Shown: positions 8,022 through 16,902, counted from the first letter of the stretch. The stretch is DNA of 64,000 nucleotides from Streptomyces sp. NBC_00582 (GCF_036345155.1 NZ_CP107772.1:6200001-6264000), one strand, 5' to 3'. Program-made: numbers and translations. The notes: a model not told the origin generated them from the sequence alone.

Positions 8022-9473
8022 CTACTTGGCGGCGGCCGCGGCACCCGCCGGGGCGGTCACCGGCTCCGTCGCCGGGGCCGGCCGGGGGGCGGCCTGGGCG
8101 ACCGCCGTGCCGCGCAGGCCCAGGACCGAGACGGCGACGATGCCGGCCGACAGGGCGCCGGTGAACCAGAACGCCGACTGGAAGCCGTCGATCGGGATGG
8201 CGCGGACCGCGCCGTCGGCGATGCCGGCGAGCGCCACGCCGACCGCGAGGCACAGCCCGACGCCGAGCTGGCGGCCGGAGTTGTACAGGCCGGAGGCGAG
8301 ACCCATCTGCGGTCCCGCGACCCCGCTGGTCGCGGCGACCGCCGTGGTGATCATCATGACGGTGACACCGAGGCCGAGCAGGACCCCGCCGGGCAGCACC
8401 ACCAGCAGGTACGAGCTGCTCGCGGTGACCTGGGCGAGCAGCGCCGAACCGGCGGCGAGGAGCAGCCCGCCGATGGTCAGGGTGTGGCGGGCGCCCAGCC
8501 GCTCGGTGAGCCGGATCACCGGGACGCTCGCGAGGAAGACCGTGAACGCCTGCGGGAAGAAGGCGAGGCCGGTCTTGACGGCGGAGTAGTGCAGGACCTG
8601 CTGGAGGTAGAGGGTGATGAAGAAGGTCGACACCGACATCACACCGCCGGACAGGAACGCGATGCCGTTGCCGGAGGACAGACTGCGGTTGCGGAAGATC
8701 GACAGCGGCACGAGCGGGGCCGCGACGCGGGTCTGGACGAACAGGAACGCGAGCAGCAGGACGGTGCCGGCGGTCAGCGAGGCGACGACGGGGGTGGAGC
8801 TCCAGCCTTCGTCGGAGGCGACGGTCAGGCCGTAGCTGAAGGCGCACATCGCGGAGGTGACGAGGATCGCGCCCGGGATGTCGAGCTTCGTGGAGCGGGT
8901 GGCGTGGTGGTCGGCGGCGAGCTTCCGCGCGGCGAGCACCACCAGGACGATCCCGACGGGCAGGTTGACCAGCATCACCGCACGCCAGCTGATGTACTCG
9001 GTGAGCAGCCCGCCGGCCGCGACACCGCCGGAGAAACCGGCCGAGGAGACGGCGCCGAAGACGCCCATCGCCTTCACCCGCTCCTTGCCCTCCGGGAACC
9101 CGGCGGCGATCAGCGCGAGCACGGCCGGGGAGACGGCCGCCGCGGCCAGCCCCTGCAGGGCGCGGGCGGCGACCAGGACGAACGGCGCGGTGGCGAGACC
9201 GCCGACCAGCGAGGCCAGGGTGAACACGGTGAGCCCGGCGACGAACAGCCGCTTGCGGCCGATGACGTCGCCCGCCCGGCCGCCGAGCAGCAGGAAACCG
9301 CCGTAGAAGAGCGCGTAGGCGCCGACGACCCACTGCAGGCCGCTGTCGGTGAAGCCCAGGTCGCGCTGCATGCCGCCGAGGGCGACGTTCACGATGGCGA
9401 AGTCGAGGGCGAGCATGAACTGCGCGGTGCACAGCAGGAGGAGCGGCGGTCGCCCGCCGGTGGTGCCGGCCAT
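8022..9473 (-). CDS. DHA2-family MFS drug exporter
   Basis: A 483-residue membrane protein of the EmrB/QacA (14-helix) type. The first helix runs LLCTAQFMLALDFAIVNVALGGMQRDLG, with the motif-A region FLLLGGRAGDVIGRKRLFVAG and the motif-C region AGFSGGVAAGGLLTEYISWRAVMLVN. It would export a small hydrophobic compound by proton antiport. The ATG follows AAAGGAA. It is divergent from a CGNR-type regulator gene, with a tandem repeat and a perfect palindrome between them, a typical self-resistance or efflux arrangement. The C-terminus ends in an Ala/Pro-rich tail. Substrate is unknown; the pathway product is the simplest guess. Confidence 0.88.
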   Translation of the reverse strand: MAGTTGGRPPLLLLCTAQFMLALDFAIVNVALGGMQRDLGFTDSGLQWVVGAYALFYGGFLLLGGRAGDVIGRKRLFVAGLTVFTLASLVGGLATAPFVLVAARALQGLAAAAVSPAVLALIAAGFPEGKERVKAMGVFGAVSSAGFSGGVAAGGLLTEYISWRAVMLVNLPVGIVLVVLAARKLAADHHATRSTKLDIPGAILVTSAMCAFSYGLTVASDEGWSSTPVVASLTAGTVLLLAFLFVQTRVAAPLVPLSIFRNRSLSSGNGIAFLSGGVMSVSTFFITLYLQQVLHYSAVKTGLAFFPQAFTVFLASVPVIRLTERLGARHTLTIGGLLLAAGSALLAQVTASSSYLLVVLPGGVLLGLGVTVMMITTAVAATSGVAGPQMGLASGLYNSGRQLGVGLCLAVGVALAGIADGAVRAIPIDGFQSAFWFTGALSAGIVAVSVLGLRGTAVAQAAPRPAPATEPVTAPAGAAAAAK

Positions 9474-9502
9474 GGCATTCCTTTCGGATATTCAATGGGG
9501 GG

Positions 9503-9579
9503 GTCGGAAGAGGGAAGTCGGAAGAGGGAAGTCGGAAGAGGGAAGTCGGAAGAGGGAGGTCGGGAGAGGGAGGTCGGGT
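9503..9579. repeat. 14-bp tandem repeat, five full units and one half
   Basis: The unit GTCGGAAGAGGGAA starts at 9503, 9517, 9531, 9545 and 9559, with a partial sixth copy at 9573. The last two full copies carry base changes. The array lies between the exporter start and the palindrome at 9582-9606, so it falls in the leader of the exporter mRNA, where it reads as a pyrimidine-rich repeat. There are no spacers of independent sequence, so it is a simple tandem repeat. Confidence 0.9.
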
Positions 9580-9581
9580 GA

Positions 9582-9606
9582 TACCGGTCAACGTCGGTGA
9601 CCGGTA
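9582..9606. promoter_or_regulatory. Perfect operator-like palindrome between exporter and regulator genes
   Basis: TACCGGTCA at 9582-9590 and its exact complement TGACCGGTA at 9598-9606 flank a 7-bp spacer. The site ends 11 nt before the chosen start of the regulator gene, so binding there would block that gene and could also control the exporter. Confidence 0.65.
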
Positions 9607-9617
9607 GTGTCTGGGGG

Positions 9618-10223
9618 ATGACAGGAAAAACGCGGGTGCGGCAGCCCGGGGACCGCGAGGTGGCGCCGGGCCGGCTCGCCCTGGTGCAGTCCTTCGTCAA
9701 CAGCCTCAACGTCGAGTTCGGACCGGACGAGTTCGCCACCGTCGAGGGGTTCACCCGCTGGCTCGGCGCCTACGGCCCACCGGGCGCCGCGAGCGAGGTC
9801 ACCGAGGCCGACCGCAGGCGCGCGGTCGAACTCCGCGAGGCCCTGCGGGCGTTGCTGCGGGAGAACAACGGCGGTGACCCCGACCCGCAGGCCCGTGCCA
9901 CCGTCGCCCGGCTCGCCGAGCGGCTCCCGCTGGTCGTGGACGTCGACCCGGCGACCGGACTTCCGGGCCTGCGGCCCGTCCACGACGGGGCCCGGGGCCT
10001 GATGGCACAGGTCCTCGGCATCGTCGTGGAGGCCACCGGGGACGGCAGCTGGCAGCGGCTGAAGTCCTGTCACGACCACCGCTGTTCCTGGGCGTTCTAC
10101 GACCGCGCCCGCAACCGCTCCGGCCGCTGGTGCTCCATGGCCGTGTGCGGCACCCGCTCCAAGATGACCGTGTACCGGCAGGGGCTGAGGACACCCCGGA
10201 CGACGGCCGCGACGGGCGGCTGA
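9618..10223 (+). CDS. CGNR-type zinc finger protein with ABATE domain, likely regulator
   Basis: A 201-residue protein. The N-terminal half (ALVQSFVNSLNVEFGPDEF, then ADRRRAVELREALRALLREN) is the stress-linked ABATE domain, and the C-terminus is a zinc finger with the Cys pairs CHDHRC and CSMAVC followed by GTRSKMTVYR. The family signature CGNR reads CGTR here. The ATG at 9618 follows a G-rich ribosome site; the alternative GTG at 9597 lies inside the palindrome and would require an unlikely overlap. Family members are thought to bind DNA or nucleic acid. The divergent exporter gene and the palindrome make this the probable regulator of export. Confidence 0.75.
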   Translation: MTGKTRVRQPGDREVAPGRLALVQSFVNSLNVEFGPDEFATVEGFTRWLGAYGPPGAASEVTEADRRRAVELREALRALLRENNGGDPDPQARATVARLAERLPLVVDVDPATGLPGLRPVHDGARGLMAQVLGIVVEATGDGSWQRLKSCHDHRCSWAFYDRARNRSGRWCSMAVCGTRSKMTVYRQGLRTPRTTAATGG

Positions 10224-10228
10224 CGCGG

Positions 10229-11374
10229 TCACGGCGCGTACTCCTTGCCCAGGACCAGCCGCGCCACCGTGAGCTTGGTGGCCGCCGCGGTGCCGTCGGC
10301 GAGCTGGAGCCCGATGACGTCCCGCAGCCGCTGCGCCACCGGCCCGTCCTCGCTCCAGCCCAGCTGGCCGAGGGTCAGCAGCGCCTGGTGGGTGGCCTCC
10401 ACGGCCGCCTTCGGCGCCCACCACTTCGCCATGTTCGACGGGATCCGGGGATCCTCGCCCCGGTCCGCCCGGCACAGCGCCTCGTACGCGACGAGCCGCG
10501 CCGCGTGCAGCAGCGTGGAGTGCTCCACCAGCGGGAACGTCACCGACTGGAACCGTCCGAGGGGCTGCCCGAACGCGCTGCGGCGGCTCGCGTGGGCGTA
10601 CGCCTCCGCCAGCGCCGCGTCCCCGACCGCGATCGCCATCAGCGCGATGTACGCCCGGGAGACCCCGAAGCCCCGCATCACGGCCGCGAAGCCGCCGCCC
10701 GGCTCGCCGACCAGCTCGTCCCGCCCGACCCGCAGACCGTCCAGCAGGATCCGGCCCCGGCCGCCGGCCTTGCAGCCGAGGTCGGTCAGCCGCTCGCGCC
10801 GCACCTCGGGCCCGTCCAGCGGGACGTAGAAGGCGCTGATGCCCCGGGCGCCCTCCCCGCCGGTGCGGGCGAAGACCAGGGCGTGGGTGGCGTGCGCCGC
10901 GATCATGATCGAGGTCTTCTCGCCGGTCAGCACCCAGCCGTCCCCGTCCGGCCGCGCGGCCATCCGGATGCCGGCCGCGTCCGTGCCGTGGTCCGGCTCG
11001 GTCAGCGCCAGCGCGACCACTGCCTCGCCGCGCGCGATCGGCGGCAGCCAGGCCGCCCGCTGCCCGGAGGTGCCGTTGTCGGCGAGGACCCCGCCGATGA
11101 GCGCCGCGTTGAGCACCGGGAAGCACACCGACAGATCGGCAGCCGCCAGCTTCTCCAGCGCGAGACCCGCGCTGACCGCGTCCAGGCCGAGACCGCCGTA
11201 CTCCACCGGGATCCTGAGCGCGAACAGGTCCGCGGCGGCCAGGTCGGCGATCAGGTCCGGGCGGTAGGTGCCGGAGCGGTCCTGCTCCTGCCGGTGCGGG
11301 GCGATCCGGTCGGCGGCGAACTCGGCCACCCGCTTGGCCAGGTCGTTCTGCGGCGCGGTGAACGTGAAGTCCAT
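10229..11374 (-). CDS. Acyl-CoA dehydrogenase family protein
   Basis: A 381-residue flavoprotein with ATG at 11374 after GGAAG. Visible elements are VVALALTEPDHGTDA, GEKTSIMIAAHATHALVFARTG, the FAD-binding RSAFGQPLGRFQSV and a C-terminal GWSEDGPVAQRLRDV that keeps a Glu at the position of the catalytic base in medium-chain dehydrogenases. It should oxidise an acyl thioester at the alpha-beta bond. It is the last gene of the reverse-strand run that starts with LysW, 31 nt after the AMP-ligase gene. The partner thioester may therefore be a CoA ester made by that ligase or a carrier-bound acyl group. No carrier other than LysW and the NRPS thiolation domain is seen here. Confidence 0.85.
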   Translation of the reverse strand: MDFTFTAPQNDLAKRVAEFAADRIAPHRQEQDRSGTYRPDLIADLAAADLFALRIPVEYGGLGLDAVSAGLALEKLAAADLSVCFPVLNAALIGGVLADNGTSGQRAAWLPPIARGEAVVALALTEPDHGTDAAGIRMAARPDGDGWVLTGEKTSIMIAAHATHALVFARTGGEGARGISAFYVPLDGPEVRRERLTDLGCKAGGRGRILLDGLRVGRDELVGEPGGGFAAVMRGFGVSRAYIALMAIAVGDAALAEAYAHASRRSAFGQPLGRFQSVTFPLVEHSTLLHAARLVAYEALCRADRGEDPRIPSNMAKWWAPKAAVEATHQALLTLGQLGWSEDGPVAQRLRDVIGLQLADGTAAATKLTVARLVLGKEYAP

Positions 11375-11405
11375 GGGGCTGTGCTTCCTTCTCTCGGGGC
11401 GGGTG

Positions 11406-13094
11406 TCAGACGGAGGGGCGCTCGCGTTCGGCGCGCAGCAGCTCGCGCAGGGCGAATTTCTGGATCTTTCCGGAGGGGGTGCGCGGCAGCTCCTCCCGCA
11501 GCACCACCCGCTCCGGCCAGTACGTCTTCGCCATCCCGAGGCCCACCAGGTGCGCCTGGACCTCGGGGAGTCCGAGGACCTCACCGCCGGTCACCAGGAA
11601 CGCGCAGGCCCGCTCGCCGAGCCGCTCGTCCGGGTAGCCGACCACCGCGACGTCCTTGACCGCCGGATGCCGCAGCAGCGCGCCCTCGACCTCGACGACC
11701 GGGATGTTCTCGGCACCGCGCACGATCATGTCCTTGACCCGCCCGGCGATCCGGATCCCGCCGTGCCCGTCGTCCCGGGCCAGATCACCGGTGTCGAACC
11801 AGCCGTCGGCGGTCACCGACGCCGCGTACACCTCGGCCCGGCGGAAGTAGCCCAGGCACTGGGCCGCGCCGCGCACCTGCAGCCGGCCGCCCTCCCCGGG
11901 CGGCACCGGGCCGCCGTCCCTGCCGGTGATCCGGACCTCCATGCCCGGGACCGCCGTGCCGTCGCTCTCGGCGGCCCGCAGCGGGGGCTGTCCGGGACGG
12001 GTGACGGTGACACAGCCGTTCTCCGTCATGCCCCACAGCGCGTACACCCGGCAGCCGAGCACCGCGTCGGCGTCCTCCACCAGCAGCGGGGCGATCGGCG
12101 CGCTGCCGGTGGCGAAGCTGCGCAGCGCCGACAGATCGTGCGGGGTGCGCCGCTGGGCGTCGATCAGGTCGGAGAGGAAGGTCGGCGCCCCCATGAAGAA
12201 CGTCACCCGCTGCTCCTGGAGGATGTCCAGCATCCGCTCCGGATCCCAGCGGTCCACCTGCACGGCGGTCGCGCCGAGCAGCATCGGCATCACGAAGTTC
12301 CACGTGAAACCGGCCTGGTGCGTGGTGGGCGAGCCCATCGCGGTGATCTCGTCGCCGCTCAGCCCCAGCACCTCGGCCTGCGCCTTGTTCATCGCGTACA
12401 GGGTGTTGTGGCTGTGCACCACGCCCTTGGGCTCACCGGTGGTGCCGGAGGTGAACATGATCTGGGCGGGGTCGTCGGGTCCGGCCTCCCGCGCGTCGAG
12501 CGAGGCGAGCAGCTCCGGGTCGGGCTCGGGGCCGTAGAGGTCCCGGGTGAAGTCCAGGGCGCCGGGGGTGAGGTCGCCGTCGCCGCCGAGGAGGACCCGG
12601 TGGCGCAGGGTGGGCACGGCCTCGGCGACCTCGGCGCTCATCGCGTCGTAGGAGAAGCCCCGGACCTCGGCCGCGGCGATGTAGACCGGGCTCCCGGTGA
12701 GCCGGGTCATGAACTCCACCTCGCGGCGGCGCATGGTCGGCACCACCGGGCCGGCGACCGCGCCGATCCGGGCGGCGGCGAGACAGAGCGCCACCAGCTC
12801 CCAGGAGTTGGGCAGCTGGAGCGTCACCACGTCGTCGCGGCGCACACCGAGCCGCAGCAGTCCGACGGCGAGCCGGTCGACCCGGCGGGCGAGTTCGGCG
12901 TACGGCACGGTCTGCGCGGCGGCGCCCGTGTAACAGACCAGCGCGGGGCGGTCGGGCCGCAGCCGGGCCCAGCGGCGCAGATCGTCGAGGATCGTCTCCT
13001 CGCGCCACCAGCCGGCCGCGCGCCAGCGTGTCTCCTGCGAGACGTACGGCGGTGCTGTGGCCGCAGGCGCCGTCGTCGTCGGTGCCGTGGTCAT
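11406..13094 (-). CDS. AMP-dependent acyl/aryl-CoA ligase
   Basis: A 562-residue ANL-superfamily enzyme similar in layout to cyclohexanecarboxylate-CoA ligases. The P-loop is MFTSGTTGEPKGVVHSHN, followed by YALWGMTENGC, the hinge region GWFDTGDLARDDGHGGIRI and the C-terminal Lys motif TPSGKIQKFALRE. It adenylates a carboxylic acid and passes it to CoA or a carrier. The gene overlaps the transketolase gene upstream by 4 nt (ATGA), so the two are translationally coupled. The first 17 residues are Thr/Ala/Pro rich and probably disordered. Together with the dehydrogenase it probably prepares an acyl group for attachment to the carrier-derived amino acid. Confidence 0.85.
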   Translation of the reverse strand: MTTAPTTTAPAATAPPYVSQETRWRAAGWWREETILDDLRRWARLRPDRPALVCYTGAAAQTVPYAELARRVDRLAVGLLRLGVRRDDVVTLQLPNSWELVALCLAAARIGAVAGPVVPTMRRREVEFMTRLTGSPVYIAAAEVRGFSYDAMSAEVAEAVPTLRHRVLLGGDGDLTPGALDFTRDLYGPEPDPELLASLDAREAGPDDPAQIMFTSGTTGEPKGVVHSHNTLYAMNKAQAEVLGLSGDEITAMGSPTTHQAGFTWNFVMPMLLGATAVQVDRWDPERMLDILQEQRVTFFMGAPTFLSDLIDAQRRTPHDLSALRSFATGSAPIAPLLVEDADAVLGCRVYALWGMTENGCVTVTRPGQPPLRAAESDGTAVPGMEVRITGRDGGPVPPGEGGRLQVRGAAQCLGYFRRAEVYAASVTADGWFDTGDLARDDGHGGIRIAGRVKDMIVRGAENIPVVEVEGALLRHPAVKDVAVVGYPDERLGERACAFLVTGGEVLGLPEVQAHLVGLGMAKTYWPERVVLREELPRTPSGKIQKFALRELLRAERERPSV

Positions 13095-14083
13095 CGGGTG
13101 CCTCCCTGTGCGGTGTCGAGCGCCCGACGGGCGCGGTCGGCGACGGCGGGCGCGCTCACCCCGCCCTGTTCGAGCAGCAGCCGCTGACTCCCCGCGACCT
13201 GGACGAAGGCGTCCGGCATCGCGATCCGGTGCACCTGGACCGGCCGCACCGCGCTCAGCTCCTCGGCGACGGCCGAGCCGAAGCCGCCGGCCGCCCAGTG
13301 CTCCTCGACCGTGATCACCGTCCGCTGGTCGCCGAGGGCCTCCAGGAGCGCCGGGGTGTCGAGCGGCTTGACGGTGTGCAGATGCAGGACGTTCGCCTCG
13401 ATGCCGTCGGCGGCGAGCAGCTCGGCCGCCTCCAGCGCCGCGAGGACCGGGTACGGTCCGCAGGCGGCCAGCGTGATGTCGCCGCCCCGGCGCAGGATCT
13501 GCGCCCTGCCCAGGCGGGGCGGTTCGGCGTCGGCCGGCAGCGCGGGCGTGGCGCCCCGGCCGAGCCGGAGGTAGACGGGGCCGCCGCAGGCCAGGGCCTG
13601 GCGCAGCAGCTCGGCGGTCTGGGCGGGGTCGCCGGGCACGACGACGGTCATGTGGGGCAGCACCCGCAGCGTCGCCAGATCCTCCAGGGCGTGGTGCGTG
13701 GGCCCGAGGTGACCGGCCGACACCCCGGCGTGGGTGGCCGCGATCAGCACCGGCAGGTTGTTCAGCGCGATGTCCAGCTTCACGGCCTCCAGCGCACGGG
13801 AGGAGGCGAACGCGGCCATCGTGTGCACCAGCGGGATCCGGCCCTCGCGGGCCAGCCCGGAGGCGGCGCCCATCAGGGTGTGCTCGGCGATCCCCAGGTT
13901 GAGGTAGCGGTCGGCGGCGAGACCGAAGTCGACGCCGTTGAACAGCCCGGTGTCGCTGTCGAGGACGACCAGCCGTTCCTCGCGGGGCAGGAGCCGGGCG
14001 ACGGTGTCGCGGTGGACCTCGCGGGCGGAACGGGTGTCCTCGGCCGCGGGGGCGGCGGGCGGGGGTGCGGTCAGGGTGGTCAT
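13091..14083 (-). CDS. Transketolase, C-terminal (pyrimidine-binding) subunit
   Basis: A 330-residue protein matching the central and C-terminal thirds of transketolase: the pyrimidine-binding fold around YLNLGIAEHTLMGAASGLA, then AATHAGVSAGHLGPTHHALEDLATLR, and a C-terminal domain with GSAVAEELSAV. With the next gene it forms a split transketolase that moves a two-carbon ketol unit using thiamine diphosphate. In vazabitide/azinomycin-type pathways such a pair extends the LysW-bound glutamate semialdehyde to a C7 chain. It overlaps both neighbours by 4 nt. Supply of erythrose 4-phosphate to the DAHP synthase is an alternative use. Confidence 0.9.
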   Translation of the reverse strand: MTTLTAPPPAAPAAEDTRSAREVHRDTVARLLPREERLVVLDSDTGLFNGVDFGLAADRYLNLGIAEHTLMGAASGLAREGRIPLVHTMAAFASSRALEAVKLDIALNNLPVLIAATHAGVSAGHLGPTHHALEDLATLRVLPHMTVVVPGDPAQTAELLRQALACGGPVYLRLGRGATPALPADAEPPRLGRAQILRRGGDITLAACGPYPVLAALEAAELLAADGIEANVLHLHTVKPLDTPALLEALGDQRTVITVEEHWAAGGFGSAVAEELSAVRPVQVHRIAMPDAFVQVAGSQRLLLEQGGVSAPAVADRARRALDTAQGGTR

Positions 14084-14967
14084 CGGCGGGCCTCCGCCTC
14101 GGCGCGCAGGGCCTTCAGCAGCTGGAGCTCCTGCCGGCGGCTCAGCTTGGCGTAGTGGCTGCGGGCCTGCCCCTCGATCCGGGGGACGCCCTTGCCCTTG
14201 ACGGTGTGGGCGATCAGCACGGTCGGCCGGTGCGGGTCCGGGGCGAGGGTGAGCGCGGCGGTCAGCGCCTCGGTGTCATGGCCGTCGGCCTCCAGGACCC
14301 GCCAGCCGAACGCGCGCCAGCGGTCGGCCAGCGGCTCCAGCGCTCCGACCATCTCGGTCGAGCCGCTGATCTGCAGACCGTTGCGGTCCACGACCGCGGT
14401 GAGCCGGCCGAGCCGGTGCGCGGCGGCGACCGACGCCGCCTCCCACACCGAGCCCTCCTGCAGCTCGCCGTCGCCCATGACCACGAAACAGCGCCGGCCG
14501 GACTCGTCCAGCCGGTGCGCGAGGGCGTAGCCGACGCCGACCGCGAGACCGTGGCCGAGGGAGCCGGAGGGCATCTCCACACCGGGGATGCCGGGATGCG
14601 GGTGGGCGGTGAGGTGGCTGCCGGGACGGGCGTACCCGGCGAGTTCCCCGGCCGGGAAGTAGCCGGCCTCGCACAGCGTCGCGAACAGGCCGATGCCGCC
14701 GTGCCCCTTGCTGAGCAGCAGCACGTCCCGCTCGGGCAGTCCGGGGAAGCACGGATCGTGCCGCAGCACCCGGAAGTAGAGCACCGCGAGGATCTCCACC
14801 AGGGACATCGAGCCGCCCAGATGCCCGCCCTCGTCGGAGGCGCACATCCTCACGACGTGCTCCCTGATCCGGGTGACGACCTCGGGCAGGTCCGCTTCCC
14901 GGCGGGGGTCGTCGGCGGTCGTTGCGGCCGGCGGCGGGGTGCCGCGCAGCAGGGGCGGGCTGCTCAT
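14080..14967 (-). CDS. Transketolase, N-terminal (diphosphate-binding) subunit
   Basis: A 295-residue protein with the thiamine diphosphate motif GDGELQEGSVWEAA followed about 25 residues later by VVDRNGLQ, and the start region CASDEGGHLGGSMSLVEILAVLYF, as in the N-terminal third of transketolase. The ATG at 14967 has an AAAGGACC ribosome site. It lies 49 nt after the LysY/ArgC-like gene and overlaps the C-terminal subunit gene by 4 nt, ensuring equal synthesis. Split transketolases are common in actinobacterial secondary clusters. The semialdehyde made by the upstream reductase is the suggested acceptor, by analogy with the vazabitide route. Confidence 0.9.
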   Translation of the reverse strand: MSSPPLLRGTPPPAATTADDPRREADLPEVVTRIREHVVRMCASDEGGHLGGSMSLVEILAVLYFRVLRHDPCFPGLPERDVLLLSKGHGGIGLFATLCEAGYFPAGELAGYARPGSHLTAHPHPGIPGVEMPSGSLGHGLAVGVGYALAHRLDESGRRCFVVMGDGELQEGSVWEAASVAAAHRLGRLTAVVDRNGLQISGSTEMVGALEPLADRWRAFGWRVLEADGHDTEALTAALTLAPDPHRPTVLIAHTVKGKGVPRIEGQARSHYAKLSRRQELQLLKALRAEAEARR

Positions 14968-15016
14968 GCCAGGTCCTTTCGAAGGCGTACGACGGTGAAG
15001 GGGTGCGGGGACGTGC

Positions 15017-16042
15017 TCAGTTGGGGTGCAGGCCGGTGAACTCCAGGCCCCGCTCCTCCGGTTCGCCGAAGCGGATGTTCATGCACTGCACGGCGTTGCC
15101 CGCGCCGCCCTTGACGAGGTTGTCCAGGGCCGCGATCACGGTGACGGTGGAGGCGCCCCGGTCCAGCGCGAAGCCCACGTCGCAGAAGTTGGAGCCGGCG
15201 AGGATCTTGGCGTCGGGGAACCGGTGCATCCCGCGGCGGGCGGCGACGATCCGCACGAACGGCTCGGCCGCGTACCGGGCCCGGTAGGTGGCGCGGACGG
15301 CCCGCTCGTCCACCCCGTCGGCCAGCGCCGCCCGGCACAGCAGCTGCACCCCGCGCACCGCCTCGACGCCGGTCGCCGTCATCCGCACGGTGTGCCCGGT
15401 GGCCTGGGCGATCTCGGCCTCGTGCCGGTGCCGGGTCGGCGCGAACACCCGCAGGGCGCCGCTGCGTTCGGCGTGCAGGTTCTCCGAGCCGGCCTTGGCG
15501 CCCGAGCCGCTGGACCCGGTGCGGGCGTCCACCGTGATGTCGCCCTCGATCAGCTTGTCGCGGGCGAGCGGCTCCAGCGCGAGGATGCCGGCGTTGGCCA
15601 TGCAGCCGGGCACGGAGATCCGGTCGGCGGTGGTCAGCCGCTCCCGGTGGAACTCGGGGATCCCCGGGGTGAACCCGTCGATCAGCGCGGGCGCCTCGTG
15701 CGGGGCGCCGTAGTAGTCCTCGTAGACGGTGGTGTCGCGCAGCCGGAAGTCGCCGGACAGGTCGATCACGACCCGTGCCGCGGCGAGGTACTCCGGCATC
15801 CGCTGCATCGTCTCGCGGTGCGGGGTGGCCAGGAACAGCACATCGGGCTGTCCGAGCTGGTCGTACGACGAGAAGGCGAGCCGGGTGCGGCCGCGCAGGT
15901 TGGGGTGGACGCTGTCGACGGGCCGGCCGCGCAGGGTGCGGGAGACGGCGTTGACGACCTCCACCTGGGGGTGGTTGACGAGCAGACGGAGGAGTTCCCC
16001 GCCGATGTAGCCGGCCGCGCCGACGACGGCTGCCCGGATCAT
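15017..16042 (-). CDS. LysY/ArgC-like [LysW]-glutamyl/aminoadipyl-phosphate reductase
   Basis: A 341-residue NADPH-dependent semialdehyde dehydrogenase. The dinucleotide motif is VVGAAGYIGGELLRLLV and the catalytic Cys lies in SVPGCMANAGILALEP, both as in ArgC and LysY. It would reduce the gamma-phosphate of carrier-bound glutamate to the semialdehyde. The start at 16042 overlaps the stop of the LysX-like gene by 4 nt (ATGA). Because LysW and LysX genes sit directly upstream and the kinase is in the divergent operon, a LysW-linked substrate is far more likely than free N-acetylglutamyl phosphate. Confidence 0.9.
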   Translation of the reverse strand: MIRAAVVGAAGYIGGELLRLLVNHPQVEVVNAVSRTLRGRPVDSVHPNLRGRTRLAFSSYDQLGQPDVLFLATPHRETMQRMPEYLAAARVVIDLSGDFRLRDTTVYEDYYGAPHEAPALIDGFTPGIPEFHRERLTTADRISVPGCMANAGILALEPLARDKLIEGDITVDARTGSSGSGAKAGSENLHAERSGALRVFAPTRHRHEAEIAQATGHTVRMTATGVEAVRGVQLLCRAALADGVDERAVRATYRARYAAEPFVRIVAARRGMHRFPDAKILAGSNFCDVGFALDRGASTVTVIAALDNLVKGGAGNAVQCMNIRFGEPEERGLEFTGLHPN

Positions 16043-16902
16043 GCCTGTCCCTCCTTGATCAGCAGGGCGGCCATGGCGTCCGCCGCGTCGATGTCCGTGC
16101 CGTGACACTGCTGCAGGCCCCGGAACTCCACCCGGTCGTTGACCTCCAGCACGGTCAGCCGGCCGTCGGGGTCCTGGAGCAGGTCCACCCCGGCGATGTG
16201 CGCGCCGACGGTCCGCGCCGCCGCCACGGCGAGCCGGGTGAGCTCGGGGTCGAGGGGGCAGCGCTCGCTGACCGCGCCGCGGGCGACGTTCGTCCGCCAC
16301 TGGTCGCTGCGGCGGTACGTGGCACCGACGACCCGGCCGTCCACGACCAGGGCGCGGATGTCCCGGTCGGCCTTGGCGACCTCGCGCTGGACGTAGACGA
16401 CGTGGGACTGCGGGGAGGGCAGCGCGGCCAGGTGCTCCAGGACCGCAGCGGCCATCTCCGGGCCGGTCACCCGGGTCACCAGACGTCCCCAGGACCCGAC
16501 CAGCGGCTTGATCACGGCCGGGTAGCCGAACCCCTCCAGGGCCTCGAGGGCCGCCTCGGGCGTCAGCGCCAGCACGGTCTCGGGGGTCGGCAGGCCGGCG
16601 GCGACCAGGGCCGTCGTCGTCTGCCACTTGTCACCGCAGACGGCGGCCGCGGCGGCCGAGTTGAGGACCTTCACGCCCGCCGACTCCAGGGCGCTCGCCG
16701 CGTACAGCGCCCGGTAGTGGCCGACCTCCCGGTTCAGGACGGTCCGCGGGCCGGTCCGGGGGCTGCCCGCCCGGACCGACAGCGCGCGGGGGTCGATCTG
16801 CTCGCACGCGACGCCACGCCTCTCAAGCGCTGCCAGGATGGACTTCTCCTCGAAGCGGACCCGCGAGGCGAGTACGCCGAGCCGCGGTGTCGCGGAACTC
16901 AT
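16039..16902 (-). CDS. LysX-like ATP-grasp ligase, LysW:glutamate ligase
   Basis: A 287-residue ATP-grasp protein that should join the alpha-amino group of an amino acid to the C-terminal Glu of LysW. Visible are the N-terminal VLASRVRFEEKSI, the ATP-binding NSAAAAAVCGDKWQTTTALVAAGLPTP (in two halves), GYPAVIKPLVGSWGRLV and the Mg-binding LTVLEVNDRVEFRG. The start at 16902 has a strong GAAAGGAGG site. LysW is encoded 83 nt upstream. LysX relatives choose between glutamate and 2-aminoadipate; the neighbouring transketolase pair favours glutamate, by analogy with vazabitide biosynthesis. Glutamate or another amino acid cannot be settled from the sequence. Confidence 0.9.
   Translation of the reverse strand: MSSATPRLGVLASRVRFEEKSILAALERRGVACEQIDPRALSVRAGSPRTGPRTVLNREVGHYRALYAASALESAGVKVLNSAAAAAVCGDKWQTTTALVAAGLPTPETVLALTPEAALEALEGFGYPAVIKPLVGSWGRLVTRVTGPEMAAAVLEHLAALPSPQSHVVYVQREVAKADRDIRALVVDGRVVGATYRRSDQWRTNVARGAVSERCPLDPELTRLAVAAARTVGAHIAGVDLLQDPDGRLTVLEVNDRVEFRGLQQCHGTDIDAADAMAALLIKEGQA

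Noticed and set aside
9503..9579. Possible CRISPR array
   Set aside because: The repeats are directly adjacent 14-bp units with no spacers, and no cas gene is present.
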